64,000 bases of DNA from Kosakonia cowanii JCM 10956 = DSM 18146. GTDB taxonomy: Bacteria > Pseudomonadota > Gammaproteobacteria > Enterobacterales > Enterobacteriaceae. How positions within the stretch are numbered: position 1 is the first letter of the stretch; the number at the start of each line of letters is the position of its first letter. Below the pieces are notes generated by a model. The model was given only the letters and a program-made list of their open reading frames with translations. It was not told the DNA's origin and did no database searches. The stretch spans positions 32,884 to 96,883 of the forward strand of contig NZ_CP019447.1 of the NCBI RefSeq assembly GCF_001975225.1, given 5' to 3'. This document shows, piece after piece, positions 31,772-41,745 of this stretch. A program made the translations under genes and the position numbers.

Positions 31772-32818
31772 TTAGTTCGAACGGCGACGTGCTAACGCCA
31801 CCCCAGCTCCGGTTAACGCACCGACAATTCCCCACATAATCATCAGGAAAGCACGACGCGGGCTGTCGCGTTTCACCGGCTCTTCCGGTGTACGCAGATA
31901 TCGATAGGTCTGAAAACGCGGATCCAGCGTCGGGCCGACGTTGAGGGTATTCAACATCGCCCGATTTTGATCATAGTCCAGATCGTATTGCGGCCCTACC
32001 GCCTGCAGGTTTTCCAGACGTGCCTGCAGCATCGGGCGACCAAGCATAAAGAGTTCGGAATCCGGCAACTCATCCGTCGGAATATCGGTCACATTGCGCG
32101 AGATATTGTTTTGCTCAGCGATTTTCAGCGCCTGCTCAACGTTGTGGACACGTCGGTTATAGATAGCTTTGGCGACCTCTTCCTGACGTTTCACCTGCGC
32201 TTTCATCTGAATAGTACGTGCCGCCCATGCGCCTTTCAGTTCATCGTTCAGATGGCTGGCGGCGCGCTGGCTGGCGAAAGCAATATATTGACGCAGCAGA
32301 TTGTTTGCGTCCGGCGCGGTTTCGGCGATCAGTTTGACGTTGTCATTCTGGTTACGCACGACATCACCTGGCGTGTACTGGATATTATTGATGAGGTCGT
32401 CGAGCATCGCGGCATCCGCTTTGCTGTTGCCAACACGACGCTGCTTGTAATAGTCGGTTTGCGACCAGAAATCGCGACGCGTATCCCATGCCGCAAGCTG
32501 CATGATGAACTCTTTATACGCTTCATCCATGACAGAAACCTGATCGGCGGGCGCAAGGTTCGCCTTTACGTCCAGGTTGCGCAAAAATTGCTGCTGGGAG
32601 TAGTAACCGCCAAGCATATTGACGGTTGGTCGGTCGGTAACAGCGGTCGCCCCCCACTCCTGGGGAGCGAAAAAGGTCCACACCAGCGCCAGCAACGAGA
32701 AGAGCAGCGCTACGCCAGCAATCCAAAATTTTCCTGCCCACAAAGTACGAAACAAACCCCGAATATCCAGTTCATTTTCCGTAACCGCTGAAGGTGTTTC
32801 CGACGCTTGTTGAATCAT
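31772..32818 (-). CDS. wzzE: WzzE, ECA chain-length regulator
   Basis: Polysaccharide co-polymerase that sets ECA chain length together with WzyE. 348 residues with one membrane helix near residues 30-50 and a second near the C-terminus (about 322-342), flanking a periplasmic helical domain; the typical P-rich segment PEEPVKRDSPRRAFLM precedes the second helix. 13 bp after wecA. Confidence 0.95.
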   Translation of the reverse strand: MIQQASETPSAVTENELDIRGLFRTLWAGKFWIAGVALLFSLLALVWTFFAPQEWGATAVTDRPTVNMLGGYYSQQQFLRNLDVKANLAPADQVSVMDEAYKEFIMQLAAWDTRRDFWSQTDYYKQRRVGNSKADAAMLDDLINNIQYTPGDVVRNQNDNVKLIAETAPDANNLLRQYIAFASQRAASHLNDELKGAWAARTIQMKAQVKRQEEVAKAIYNRRVHNVEQALKIAEQNNISRNVTDIPTDELPDSELFMLGRPMLQARLENLQAVGPQYDLDYDQNRAMLNTLNVGPTLDPRFQTYRYLRTPEEPVKRDSPRRAFLMIMWGIVGALTGAGVALARRRSN

Positions 32819-32831
32819 CGCTTTCCCGATT

Positions 32832-33935
32832 TTACTTGGTTAGTGTTGATTTTTGACCTCTGCTACGGCGCATTCTGCGTTTTACCCGTTTGATAAAACG
32901 CGCCACTTTCCATGCACGCTTAATACAGTAGCCATACAGAAAGAATGCTAGCAAGAATAATGCCAACATTACCCACTCTGGAACCAGACGAAGATATTCT
33001 GTCACCACGCCGATGGTGGCGAGCAGTGCGGCGGCTAAGGTGATCAGCACAAATGCCTGACGAGAAGTAAAACCTGCGCGCATGATCAGATGATGAATAT
33101 GCTGGCGGTCGGGAGAGAAAGGACTCATCCCTTTTCGCAGGCGACGGTACATAATCGCCACCATATCCATCAGCGGAATGGCGATTATCCACAGCGCCGT
33201 CACCGGGCTAATAGGGTGAGTTTTGCCCTGCGTAGTTTCCAGTAAAATCCAAATCACGGTAAAGCCGATGAGCGTACTTCCGGCATCACCCATAAAGACT
33301 TTGTAGCGACGGCCAAGAGCGCCCAGGTTGAGCAGAATATAGGGCAAGATCGCGGCAATCATGGCGAAGCACCACAGCGCGAGGCTTGATTGGCCATCGA
33401 ACCACAGAATGAAGCCAATCGCGGCAAACGACACACAGGAGAGCCCGCCAAGCAAACCGTCGATACCGTCGACCATATTAAAGGCGTTGATCGCGGCCCA
33501 CACGGCAAAGAGCGTAAGCAGGTAACCGAACGGGCCGAGAACCATCTCCCATGAGCCGAAGATGTAACCAAGGCTGCTGAGATAGAGTTTACCGACCACC
33601 ATCATTACGACAGCAACCAGGGCCTGGACAGAAGCACGGAATTTAACGCTGATATCGAAGCGATCGTCCAGCGCGCCAATTAAAACCAGCGCGCCGGCGC
33701 AAAGAAGATAGAGAGCGGCGTGAGGAATGTAATAGTTGGTGATTCCAAACGTAAAACAGATCCCCGCATAGACGGAAATGCCACCAACCAGCGGTATCAA
33801 TCCCTGATGACGTTTACGAAAGTTGGGCTTGTCAACCAGACCTATCCGTTTTGCTACTTTGCGCGCAACAAATAAGAAAAGCATAGTAAACAAAAAAATA
33901 CTGAATAATTCAGTAAAAGCAGTGAGTAGATTCAC
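32832..33935 (-). CDS. wecA: WecA, undecaprenyl-phosphate GlcNAc-1-P transferase
   Basis: Starts ECA (and many O antigens) by moving GlcNAc-1-P from UDP-GlcNAc to undecaprenyl phosphate. 367 residues, about eleven membrane helices; catalytic Asp90-Asp91 in GALDDRFDIS, the NMVDGIDGL motif and a cytoplasmic HIHH loop (DRQHIHHLIMRAGF) are intact. First gene of the ECA operon, about 245 bp after rho. Confidence 0.97.
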   Translation of the reverse strand: MNLLTAFTELFSIFLFTMLFLFVARKVAKRIGLVDKPNFRKRHQGLIPLVGGISVYAGICFTFGITNYYIPHAALYLLCAGALVLIGALDDRFDISVKFRASVQALVAVVMMVVGKLYLSSLGYIFGSWEMVLGPFGYLLTLFAVWAAINAFNMVDGIDGLLGGLSCVSFAAIGFILWFDGQSSLALWCFAMIAAILPYILLNLGALGRRYKVFMGDAGSTLIGFTVIWILLETTQGKTHPISPVTALWIIAIPLMDMVAIMYRRLRKGMSPFSPDRQHIHHLIMRAGFTSRQAFVLITLAAALLATIGVVTEYLRLVPEWVMLALFLLAFFLYGYCIKRAWKVARFIKRVKRRMRRSRGQKSTLTK

Positions 33936-34135
33936 AATGCATGCTCTCAGCTAATGTTTATCCTGACAGTATAACGACGATGCTATGCCCCATAAAAGGA
34001 GAATGCAGGTCTTTCGCGGGTATTATTGTTTGCTTTTCAACCAGGTAGGATATTCAGCTGATTAATAACCTATCGGGTGTTCCCCAACGTCGGACAATAC
34101 CTGTCCCAGTGCATATAGCGTATAGCCCACCAATG

Positions 34136-34160
34136 AAAAACGCCACGTAAAAACGTGGCG
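34136..34160 (-). terminator. Intrinsic terminator after rho
   Basis: 8-bp stem (34141-34148 with 34153-34160) with an A-rich loop, followed by TTTTT on the minus strand; located 20 bp after the rho stop. Between it and wecA (33936-34135) no gene is seen; the wecA promoter is expected there. Confidence 0.8.
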
Positions 34161-34179
34161 CTTCGGGGGTTTATTTAAA

Positions 34180-35439
34180 TTAAGAGCGCTTCATCATGTC
34201 GAAGAACTCATCATTCGTCTTCGTCATAGCCAGCTTGTTGATGAGGAATTCCATCGCATCGATCTCACCCATCGGGTGAATGATTTTGCGCAGGATCCAC
34301 ATTTTCTGCAGCTCTTCCTGTGTGGTGAGCAGCTCTTCTTTACGGGTACCGGAGCGGTTGTAATCAATCGCCGGGAAGACGCGTTTTTCTGCGATTTTAC
34401 GTGAGAGGTGCAGCTCCATGTTACCGGTGCCTTTAAACTCTTCGTAAATCACTTCATCCATCTTCGAACCGGTATCGATCAGCGCCGTCGCGATAATGGT
34501 CAGGCTACCGCCCTCTTCCACGTTACGCGCAGCACCGAAAAAACGCTTCGGACGGTGCAGGGCGTTCGCATCCACACCACCGGTCAACACTTTACCGGAA
34601 GCCGGAACAACGGTGTTATAAGCACGCGCCAGACGGGTAATGGAGTCGAGAAGGATAATGACATCTTTCTTATGCTCAACCAGGCGTTTCGCTTTTTCGA
34701 TAACCATTTCAGCAACCTGCACATGGCGGGAGGCCGGTTCGTCGAAGGTTGACGCAACCACTTCACCTTTCACCAGGCGCTGCATTTCCGTCACTTCTTC
34801 CGGACGTTCATCAATCAGCAGCACCATCAGCACGCAGTCAGGATGGTTGTAAGCGATGCTCTGCGCGATATTCTGCAGCAGCATGGTTTTACCGGCTTTC
34901 GGCGGTGCCACAATCAGACCACGCTGACCACGACCGATCGGCGAAGCCAGATCGAGAACGCGGGCGGTTAAATCTTCAGTAGAGCCGTTACCACGTTCCA
35001 TACGCAGACGAGAGTTCGCATGCAGCGGCGTTAAGTTCTCGAACAGAATCTTATTGCGCGCATTTTCCGGTTTATCGTAGTTCACCTCGTTAACTTTCAG
35101 CAGTGCAAAGTAACGTTCACCTTCTTTAGGTGGGCGAATCTTACCTGAAATGGTGTCACCGGTGCGGAGGTTGAAACGGCGGATTTGGCTGGGGGATACG
35201 TAGATGTCGTCGGGGCCGGCAAGGTAGGAGCTGTCTGCGGAACGGAGGAAACCAAATCCATCCTGCAGAATCTCCAGCACACCGTCGCCGAAGATGTCTT
35301 CGCCACTCTTTGCGTGCTGCTTCAGGATGGCAAAAATGATGTCCTGTTTGCGCATACGGGCCAGGTTTTCCAGCCCCATATTTTCGCCGAGAGTGATAAG
35401 CTCAGAAACCGGCGTATTCTTTAATTCGGTAAGATTCAT
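34180..35439 (-). CDS. rho: Transcription termination factor Rho
   Basis: Hexameric RNA-dependent ATPase that ends transcription. The frame continues 24 codons upstream, but the ATG at 35437-35439 ([14 protein letters not shown]) gives the conserved 419 residues. N-terminal RNA-binding domain with the GFGFLR motif, Walker [11 protein letters not shown] near residue 178, Q/R loops and the C-terminal DDFFEMMKRS-like end (here [10 protein letters not shown]). Preceded by the rhoL leader ORF; rho is known to control its own leader by attenuation. Confidence 0.98.
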   Translation of the reverse strand: MNLTELKNTPVSELITLGENMGLENLARMRKQDIIFAILKQHAKSGEDIFGDGVLEILQDGFGFLRSADSSYLAGPDDIYVSPSQIRRFNLRTGDTISGKIRPPKEGERYFALLKVNEVNYDKPENARNKILFENLTPLHANSRLRMERGNGSTEDLTARVLDLASPIGRGQRGLIVAPPKAGKTMLLQNIAQSIAYNHPDCVLMVLLIDERPEEVTEMQRLVKGEVVASTFDEPASRHVQVAEMVIEKAKRLVEHKKDVIILLDSITRLARAYNTVVPASGKVLTGGVDANALHRPKRFFGAARNVEEGGSLTIIATALIDTGSKMDEVIYEEFKGTGNMELHLSRKIAEKRVFPAIDYNRSGTRKEELLTTQEELQKMWILRKIIHPMGEIDAMEFLINKLAMTKTNDEFFDMMKRS

Positions 35440-35786
35440 AATGGTGTGGGTTCTTAAACTCGGGGTGATACTCGAACTTAATGTTGTGAATGGTATGGCA
35501 GGGTCATCCATGCCTGTTAGCGGCCATCAACTCATGTCTAATCGGTGCCTGGTCACAGGAGAGTACGCAGAACTGAAACGATAAGACGGAATGAGCGACA
35601 AGCCCGGAATCTGTCTACTTCTCAACGCGGCTGAGATGCTCAGCGGGAAGTATTGGGGTAACGCAAGGTTCAAACAACTATAGATATGTTTAGAACGAAG
35701 TCAAAACTAAATTAGCACGGCTGGGGTCGGGCGTCCAGCAATCCTGGCAATTTAGGATAGCTGGCCGCACCGGTGAGAGTCTGGGA
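35440..35786 (-). promoter_or_regulatory. rho leader region
   Basis: 347 bp between trxA and rho. It contains the rhoL leader ORF (35527-35625) and, by analogy with E. coli, the rho promoter just after trxA and the site of Rho autoregulation. Confidence 0.7.
35527..35625 (-). CDS. rhoL: rho leader peptide RhoL
   Basis: 32-codon ORF from a TTG at 35623-35625 to a TGA at 35527-35529. Its C-terminal part keeps RFSSAYSPVTR followed by DMS, as in E. coli RhoL, and the N-terminal spacing (RSxQIxG) also agrees. Expected to act in rho leader autoregulation rather than as a free peptide. The weak start and lack of a clear ribosome site suggest low translation. Confidence 0.8.
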   Translation of the reverse strand: MRSRQIPGLSLIPSYRFSSAYSPVTRHRLDMS

Positions 35787-36116
35787 TTACGCCAGGTTAG
35801 CGTCCAGGAACTCTTTCAACTGACCTTTGGACAGTGCGCCCACTTTGGTCGCCGCCACTTCGCCGTTTTTGAACAGCAGCAGGGTCGGGATGCCACGGAT
35901 ACCATACTTCGGCGCGGTGCCTGGGTTCTGGTCGATGTTCAGTTTCGCAATGGTCAACTTGCCTTCGTACTCATTAGCGATCTCATCCAGAATCGGGGCG
36001 ATCATTTTGCACGGTCCACACCACTCTGCCCAGAAATCAACGAGCACAAGCCCGTCCGCTTTGAGTACATCCGTGTCAAAACTATCGTCAGTCAGGTGAA
36101 TAATTTTATCGCTCAT
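35787..36116 (-). CDS. trxA: Thioredoxin 1
   Basis: Cytoplasmic disulfide reductase. The ATG at 36114-36116 ([13 protein letters not shown]) gives the standard 109 residues; an upstream in-frame start is rejected. Active site WCGPC with Cys33 and Cys36, cis-proline in GIPTLLLF. Upstream of rhoL-rho, and divergent from rhlB. Confidence 0.98.
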   Translation of the reverse strand: MSDKIIHLTDDSFDTDVLKADGLVLVDFWAEWCGPCKMIAPILDEIANEYEGKLTIAKLNIDQNPGTAPKYGIRGIPTLLLFKNGEVAATKVGALSKGQLKEFLDANLA

Positions 36117-36260
36117 ATATAACTCCACAGGAATAAGCCTGGCATGTTGGTGTAGCATAAAACAGCAACGTGTTGATGCCACAATAGCCAACTAAAGGTT
36201 GACTTTATTTCACCGGATACGCTTTCGTAAAGCAATAGTAAGCTGATATTCTACCACACT

Positions 36261-37532
36261 ATGAGCAAAACACATTTAACAGAACAGAAGTTTTCCGACT
36301 TCGCCCTGCACCCAAAAGTGATAGAAGCCCTTGAAACTAAAGGCTTTCATAATTGCACGCCTATTCAGGCTCTCGCCCTTCCGCTAACGCTGGCGGGTCG
36401 TGATGTTGCAGGTCAGGCGCAAACCGGTACCGGTAAAACGATGGCGTTTTTAACGTCAACGTTTCATTATCTCCTCTCTCACCCTGCAATCGAAGACCGT
36501 AAAGTTAACCAGCCGCGCGCGATTATCATGGCGCCGACACGTGAACTCGCGGTGCAAATTCACGCTGATGCAGAGCCGCTGGCGCAGTCGACAGGACTGA
36601 AGCTCGGTCTGGCTTACGGCGGTGATGGCTACGACAAACAGCTGAAGGTGCTGGAAAGCGGCGTCGATATTCTTATCGGCACCACTGGTCGTATGATCGA
36701 TTACACCAAACAGAACCATATTAACCTGGGCGCGATTCAGGTCGTGGTGCTGGACGAAGCCGATCGTATGTACGATCTGGGCTTTATTAAAGATATCCGC
36801 TGGCTGTTCCGCCGTATGCCGGCAACCGACCAGCGTCTCAATATGCTCTTCTCCGCTACGCTCTCTTACCGCGTGCGTGAACTGGCATTCGAGCAGATGA
36901 ACAACGCAGAATATGTTGAAGTGGAACCGGAACAGAAAACCGGCCACCGCATTAAAGAAGAGCTTTTCTACCCGTCCAACGACGAGAAAATGCGTCTGCT
37001 GCAGACACTGATTGAAGAAGAGTGGCCGGATCGCGCCATTGTTTTCGCCAATACCAAACACCGTTGTGAACAGATCTGGGGCAGCCTGGCCGCAGATGGT
37101 CATCGCGTTGGCCTGCTGACGGGTGACGTGGCGCAGAAGAAACGCCTGCGTATCCTGGATGAGTTCACCCGTGGCGATCTTGATATCCTGGTTGCGACAG
37201 ACGTCGCGGCGCGTGGCCTGCATATTCCGGCTGTAACGCACGTCTTTAACTACGATCTGCCGGATGACTGCGAAGATTACGTTCACCGTATCGGCCGTAC
37301 CGGTCGCGCAGGCGCAAGCGGCAACTCGATCAGCCTTGCGTGCGAAGAGTACGCGCTGAACCTGCCAGCGATTGAGACCTATATTGGTCACTCTATTCCG
37401 GTCAGCAAATACAACCCGGATGCGCTGCTCAGCGAACTGCCGCCGCCGAAACGCCTGACGCGTTCTCGCCCGGCTAATGGTCCGCGCCGTAGTGGTGGTG
37501 GCGCGCCGCGTAATCGTCGTCGTTCAGGTTAA
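36261..37532 (+). CDS. rhlB: DEAD-box RNA helicase RhlB
   Basis: Helicase of the RNA degradosome that unwinds RNA for PNPase beside RNase E. 423 residues: Q motif ([13 protein letters not shown]), Walker A AQTGTGKT at 53-60, DEAD box in [17 protein letters not shown] motif (FSATLS), HRIGRTGR motif VI, and a basic Arg/Gly-rich C-terminal tail. gppA follows after 5 bp. Confidence 0.98.
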   Translation: MSKTHLTEQKFSDFALHPKVIEALETKGFHNCTPIQALALPLTLAGRDVAGQAQTGTGKTMAFLTSTFHYLLSHPAIEDRKVNQPRAIIMAPTRELAVQIHADAEPLAQSTGLKLGLAYGGDGYDKQLKVLESGVDILIGTTGRMIDYTKQNHINLGAIQVVVLDEADRMYDLGFIKDIRWLFRRMPATDQRLNMLFSATLSYRVRELAFEQMNNAEYVEVEPEQKTGHRIKEELFYPSNDEKMRLLQTLIEEEWPDRAIVFANTKHRCEQIWGSLAADGHRVGLLTGDVAQKKRLRILDEFTRGDLDILVATDVAARGLHIPAVTHVFNYDLPDDCEDYVHRIGRTGRAGASGNSISLACEEYALNLPAIETYIGHSIPVSKYNPDALLSELPPPKRLTRSRPANGPRRSGGGAPRNRRRSG

Positions 37533-37537
37533 TTACT

Positions 37538-39022
37538 ATGCTCGGTTCCGCCTCGCTCTACGCAGCTATTGATCTCGGTTCCAACAGTTTTCATATGCTG
37601 GTTGTGCGCGAGGTGGCTGGCAGTATCCAGACTCTGTCGCGTATTAAACGCAAAGTCCGCCTTGCGGCGGGCCTGAGCCAGGACAATCGCCTCTCTCAGG
37701 AGGCGATGGAGCGCGGCTGGCAATGTCTGCGCCTCTTTTCCGAACGCCTGCAGGATATCCCGCAACAGCAGATCCGCGTGGTGGCGACCGCCACGCTGCG
37801 TCTGGCCGTCAATGCGCATGAGTTTCTCGACAAAGCGCAGGAGATCCTCGGCTGTCCGGTGCAGGTAATCAGCGGCGAGGAAGAAGCCCGCCTGATTTAC
37901 CAGGGCGTTGCCCATACCACCGGCGGCGCGGATCAGCGCCTGGTGGTCGATATTGGTGGCGCAAGCACGGAACTCGTGACCGGCACCGGGGCACAAACCA
38001 CTTCGCTGTTCAGCCTGTCGATGGGCTGCGTCACCTGGCTCGAGCGCTATTTCACCGATCGTCATCTGGCGCAGGAGAATTTCGACACCGCAGAGCAGGC
38101 GGCGCGCGAAGTGCTGCGTCCGGTCGCGGATGAGCTTCGTCGCCACGGCTGGAAAGTGTGTGTCGGCGCGTCCGGCACCGTGCAGGCGCTGCAAGAGATT
38201 ATGATGGCGCAGGGCATGGATGAGCGCATTACCCTTGGCAAACTCCAGCAGCTTAAGCAGCGCGCGATCCAGTGCGGTCGGCTTGAAGAGCTGGAGATCG
38301 AAGGGCTGACCCTTGAGCGCGCGCTGGTCTTTCCCAGCGGCCTCGCCATTCTGATCGCCATTTTCACCGAAATGAACATTGAGAGCATGACTCTCGCCGG
38401 CGGCGCGCTGCGCGAAGGGCTGGTTTACGGCATGCTTCATCTGGCGGTTGATCAGGATATTCGCAGCCGTACCCTGCGCAACATCCAGCGCCGGTTTATG
38501 GTTGATATTGATCAGTCGAGACGCGTCTCGATGCTGGCAGAGCGATTCGCCCAAAGTGTTTCGACAAGCTGGGATTTAGACGCCTACAGCACTGAAATCC
38601 TGCATGTCGCCTGCGAACTGCATGAAATCGGCTTAAGCATTGAATTTAAGCAGGCACCGCTTCATGCCGCCTGGCTGGTGCGTAACCTTGATTTGCCGGG
38701 CTTTACCCCCGCGCAGAAAAAGCTGCTCGCCACGCTGCTGCTTAACCAGACCAATGCAGTCGATCTCTCCTCTCTGCATCAGCAAAACGCCGTCCCACCA
38801 CGCGTGGCGGAGCATCTCTGCCGCCTGCTGCGCCTGGCGATTATTTTCGCCAGCCGTCGTCGTGATGATTTGCTGCCGGAAATCTCGGTCACCGCGCAGG
38901 GTGAACAGCTCACGCTGGCGCTACCGCCGGGCTGGCTGGCGAGCCATCCGCTGGGCGCAGAGCTGATCGATCAGGAGAGCCAGTGGCAAAGCTACGTTCA
39001 CTGGGCGCTGGTTATTCGCTAA
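37538..39022 (+). CDS. gppA: Guanosine pentaphosphatase/exopolyphosphatase GppA
   Basis: Converts pppGpp to ppGpp and hydrolyses polyphosphate; sugar kinase/HSP70-like fold of the Ppx/GppA family. 494 residues, starting with the phosphate-binding signature [15 protein letters not shown], with [12 protein letters not shown] (second phosphate loop) near residue 145 and a C-terminal HD-like helical domain. The region around residues 325-370 differs more from E. coli than the rest. In E. coli rep is the next, convergent gene; here a six-gene operon lies between them. Confidence 0.97.
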   Translation: MLGSASLYAAIDLGSNSFHMLVVREVAGSIQTLSRIKRKVRLAAGLSQDNRLSQEAMERGWQCLRLFSERLQDIPQQQIRVVATATLRLAVNAHEFLDKAQEILGCPVQVISGEEEARLIYQGVAHTTGGADQRLVVDIGGASTELVTGTGAQTTSLFSLSMGCVTWLERYFTDRHLAQENFDTAEQAAREVLRPVADELRRHGWKVCVGASGTVQALQEIMMAQGMDERITLGKLQQLKQRAIQCGRLEELEIEGLTLERALVFPSGLAILIAIFTEMNIESMTLAGGALREGLVYGMLHLAVDQDIRSRTLRNIQRRFMVDIDQSRRVSMLAERFAQSVSTSWDLDAYSTEILHVACELHEIGLSIEFKQAPLHAAWLVRNLDLPGFTPAQKKLLATLLLNQTNAVDLSSLHQQNAVPPRVAEHLCRLLRLAIIFASRRRDDLLPEISVTAQGEQLTLALPPGWLASHPLGAELIDQESQWQSYVHWALVIR

Positions 39023-39037
39023 GCACCTCAATCTATT

Positions 39038-39058
39038 GCCGCGAAGTCTTTTCGCGGC
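39038..39058. terminator. Hairpin between gppA and the accessory operon
   Basis: 8-bp stem (39038-39045 with 39051-39058) with a 5-nt loop between the convergent gppA and the fusion gene at 39074. No strong T-run on either strand, so it may be only a weak terminator. Confidence 0.4.
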
Positions 39059-39073
39059 GATAAATCGATTACC

Positions 39074-40705
39074 CTACCTCACCTTTTTCGCCAGCGTCAC
39101 GCTGAACAGTCCCCAGCCATCTACCCGCTGAGTCACTTTGGCAAAACCGGCCCGCTTCACCATCTGATCGATCTCACGCTGGGCGCGCCGACGCAGTAAC
39201 CAGAACGCGCCTTTTTGGTGGCTGGGCAATACGCGCGCCATCAGCGCCAGTTTTGGGTTCCACAGCTTGGTCGTATAGACCAGATATCCCCCTTTCTTCA
39301 CCGCGTTGGCGAGGCCATTGAGCGAGGCCAGCACCAGGTTGTTATCGCTGAAGAGTTCATAGAAGCCCGACACCACCGCCAGAGTACGGTCGGCAGGTAA
39401 CGTCGCGAGATCGGCGGGTGAAAAAGCATCGCCCTGCTCGAAGCGCGCGCGCTCATTTAATCCTCGCTGCAGCAGCAGACGGTTCCCCTCCTCCACATTG
39501 GCAGCATCAAAATCGCGCAGCAGAAGATGCTCCACCGGCGGCTCTATTTTTTCAATCGCGTCGAGAATATAGCGGCCCTGGCCGGCGGCGATATCCAACA
39601 GGCGTACCACCTGACCCTGCTGCGCCAGAAGCGACGCCGCCATTGCGATCAGGGCTTCAACTTGATGTTTGCGCTGTCGCGTACAGCGCCAGCCAAGCGT
39701 ATTGAGGTAGTAGCGATCAACCGCTCTGCCCACAGCGCCTTTACCCGTCGGTTGATTTTGATAGACATACTCCAGCGACGCGCCGGAGTCGAAACCGGTC
39801 TCCAGCCCTATTCGAATCCCCGAAGAGCAGTGCCCCAGGACGCGCAGCGCAAAATTTGCCAGCATCCAGTAGCCGCGCCGTAACAGAGCTTTTTCCGGCA
39901 TACGTAACCTCTCATACTCCTCCCATGTTGCGCCCTGCTGCCAGGAATCAAATAGCGAAGGCACCGGGTGATGCTGAGAGAAGTGCAGCCGCAAAAAGGC
40001 GCGTGTCTGGGCCAGCATAGCCCTGTCCCATAACTGACCAGGACAGCCGAAGCCGCTATCCGGCTTCATTAACACCGTTTTTGCGCTGCTACCCAGATTG
40101 GCATAAAAAGTCATTAACGTACCCGCAACGGCCCTGCGATCGGTTTGCGTCAACACAAGCTGCGTCGGCGTCGGCCAGGCGAATGCGCTGCGAAAGATAC
40201 GCTGGCTGGTATAGCGCAGATCGCGCAGCGTGTTCCACGCCTTTGGCTTTTTAAGCAACGCCAATAAGAGATCGCGTTTTCTCAGCAAAAAGCGCGGCGA
40301 GAAGAGCGTAACGGAGCGGATCTCCGGGGCATAATCCACCATCCATGCGGCGATAACTACCGCGCACTCATGGTGCGCCATCAGGGCAATATCCTGCGTG
40401 CGCAGCCCGTGCTGCATGGTTATATGCTCAATAAATTGCTGAAAATAATAGCTTTGTAGCGAGAGCACCGATGAACCATCGGGCGTCTCTGCGTTGATCG
40501 TGCCGGGGGTGAAATCGATGGCGAAAAAGGTACACTCCGGCAGCCCGAGTGCGGCAATTTTCTCTTTAAGATCCGCGTTGCGATACCACAACACGATGGC
40601 CGCCGCAGGTCCATTTTGCGCGCGCGCCGGAAAGAGCTGGTAAGGTATTTGCTGATTGTCATGGCTGACAAAGTGCTGCATCTGACTGGTCTGCGTCATC
40701 ATCAC
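39074..40705 (-). CDS. Alpha/beta-hydrolase fused to SAM-dependent methyltransferase
   Basis: 543 residues, two domains. Residues about 10-250 resemble an alpha/beta hydrolase, but the nucleophile elbow (GxSxG, or AQSVGA in the relatives I recall) reads A-H-H-E-C-A at 110-115, so the catalytic serine is missing. Residues about 345-540 form a class I methyltransferase: motif I LLDIAAGQGRY (368-378), acidic RDFD near 398, GDAF near 426. Such fusions occur in proteobacteria and some act near phospholipid genes; the methyl acceptor here is unknown. Last gene of the accessory operon, 65 bp after its neighbour with a hairpin in the gap. Three ATG codons in a row leave the exact start open. Confidence 0.8.
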   Translation of the reverse strand: MMMTQTSQMQHFVSHDNQQIPYQLFPARAQNGPAAAIVLWYRNADLKEKIAALGLPECTFFAIDFTPGTINAETPDGSSVLSLQSYYFQQFIEHITMQHGLRTQDIALMAHHECAVVIAAWMVDYAPEIRSVTLFSPRFLLRKRDLLLALLKKPKAWNTLRDLRYTSQRIFRSAFAWPTPTQLVLTQTDRRAVAGTLMTFYANLGSSAKTVLMKPDSGFGCPGQLWDRAMLAQTRAFLRLHFSQHHPVPSLFDSWQQGATWEEYERLRMPEKALLRRGYWMLANFALRVLGHCSSGIRIGLETGFDSGASLEYVYQNQPTGKGAVGRAVDRYYLNTLGWRCTRQRKHQVEALIAMAASLLAQQGQVVRLLDIAAGQGRYILDAIEKIEPPVEHLLLRDFDAANVEEGNRLLLQRGLNERARFEQGDAFSPADLATLPADRTLAVVSGFYELFSDNNLVLASLNGLANAVKKGGYLVYTTKLWNPKLALMARVLPSHQKGAFWLLRRRAQREIDQMVKRAGFAKVTQRVDGWGLFSVTLAKKVR

Positions 40706-40721
40706 TCTTCTGCATGTTATT

Positions 40722-40753
40722 CGCTGATGCCCAACGGGCGTCAGGCATCAGCG
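40722..40753 (-). repeat. Intergenic hairpin in the accessory operon
   Basis: Perfect 10-bp inverted repeat (40722-40731 with 40744-40753) with a 12-nt loop in the 65-bp gap between the COG3687-type gene and the fusion gene. No T-run follows on the minus strand, so it looks more like an RNA-processing or stabilising hairpin than a terminator. Confidence 0.6.
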
Positions 40754-40770
40754 AGAGTAGAACGTTACCC

Positions 40771-41715
40771 TCAGGCACCTGCGCGAATACGCTGCGCGAT
40801 CTTCTCTAACAAACGCGGCTCCCACTCGTTGTCCCAGCGTTCAACCAGCGATTTGCGGCGAGCCAGGATCTCCGGCTCTCTGGCATTGAACCCTTCTACG
40901 ATGTATTTCTTCGCCATCTGCTCGCGATACTGGTAGGCCACGCTGTTGGTGATCTGCTCAACGGTAAGCTCTTGGTTAAGCATTCTGGCGACATGCAGAG
41001 TTGAAAGCAGGACCTGGCTGGCAAGCAGGTCGCGGCTATGGATATGTTGATCGACTAAGGCGCGGGTCCAGACTTTCTCCTGATAAATAGTTTCGAACGC
41101 CTCGATGGAAACGCAGCAGTGCTCCATCTCTTCGGTGTAGTGATAGCCCAGTAAATAGAGCACGCCGAGGTTGCCAGACAAATTACTCACCAATTCAAAG
41201 CGGCCGTTTTCGAACAGGTTTTCAAAGAAAGAGAGCCCGGTCATGCACACCTGGCTTTCAAATATCGCGATGCTGCGTACCGCCTCTTTAAAAAAGGCAC
41301 CCTCAGCTTTTTTGCCGCTCGCCTTATCGCGCTCGATGCCGCCGATAATCGGCTCGGCCATCTCTTTATAAGCACCGTACAGAAAATCATAAACGCGCGG
41401 GTGGAACTTCTCCCGAACCGGTGGAGCGATGCCTTTGGTAATAAAGTTATTGAGTTTCCGGTGTGCCGCCGCGTGCCTCTTTTCTTGCGTCACAAAGACG
41501 GCGAAGCGCTCATCCTTTTGCGGCGATCCCTGAATAAACTCATCGTAGTAATCACCAATGCGCTCACCGTAGAATTCGAAGAACTCCAGCACATAAGATG
41601 TACCAAGGCCAATAAGCGAAGAGACGGGATCGGGGTTCCACTGAAAATTAAAATTCTCATTCAACTCCATCACGCCATACACTTCCTGCGGTACCGCTCT
41701 TAATTTAAGATCCAT
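40771..41715 (-). CDS. Predicted metal-dependent hydrolase, ferritin-like (COG3687/PF10118-type)
   Basis: 314 residues, no signal peptide. The pattern of the COG3687 family is visible: Glu44/Glu47 in LEFFEFYGE, E78-x2-H81 and H85 in QEKRHAAAH, Glu153 in IFESQ, and E196-x2-H199 in EEMEHC. This E / ExxH / E / ExxH order is also that of dinuclear-iron carboxylate proteins, so an oxygenase or desaturase role is as plausible as the hydrolase name; neither is shown. It follows the reductase gene by 30 bp and is read with the ACP and ketosynthase, suggesting it modifies an acyl chain. Its substrate is unknown. Confidence 0.75.
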   Translation of the reverse strand: MDLKLRAVPQEVYGVMELNENFNFQWNPDPVSSLIGLGTSYVLEFFEFYGERIGDYYDEFIQGSPQKDERFAVFVTQEKRHAAAHRKLNNFITKGIAPPVREKFHPRVYDFLYGAYKEMAEPIIGGIERDKASGKKAEGAFFKEAVRSIAIFESQVCMTGLSFFENLFENGRFELVSNLSGNLGVLYLLGYHYTEEMEHCCVSIEAFETIYQEKVWTRALVDQHIHSRDLLASQVLLSTLHVARMLNQELTVEQITNSVAYQYREQMAKKYIVEGFNAREPEILARRKSLVERWDNEWEPRLLEKIAQRIRAGA

Positions 41716-41745
41716 ACTCTTTTCCTCTTCATTTGAACGTCCTGA

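Noticed and set aside
36456..37391. Minus-strand frame of 311 codons opposite rhlB
   Set aside because: Antisense shadow of a strongly conserved helicase gene.
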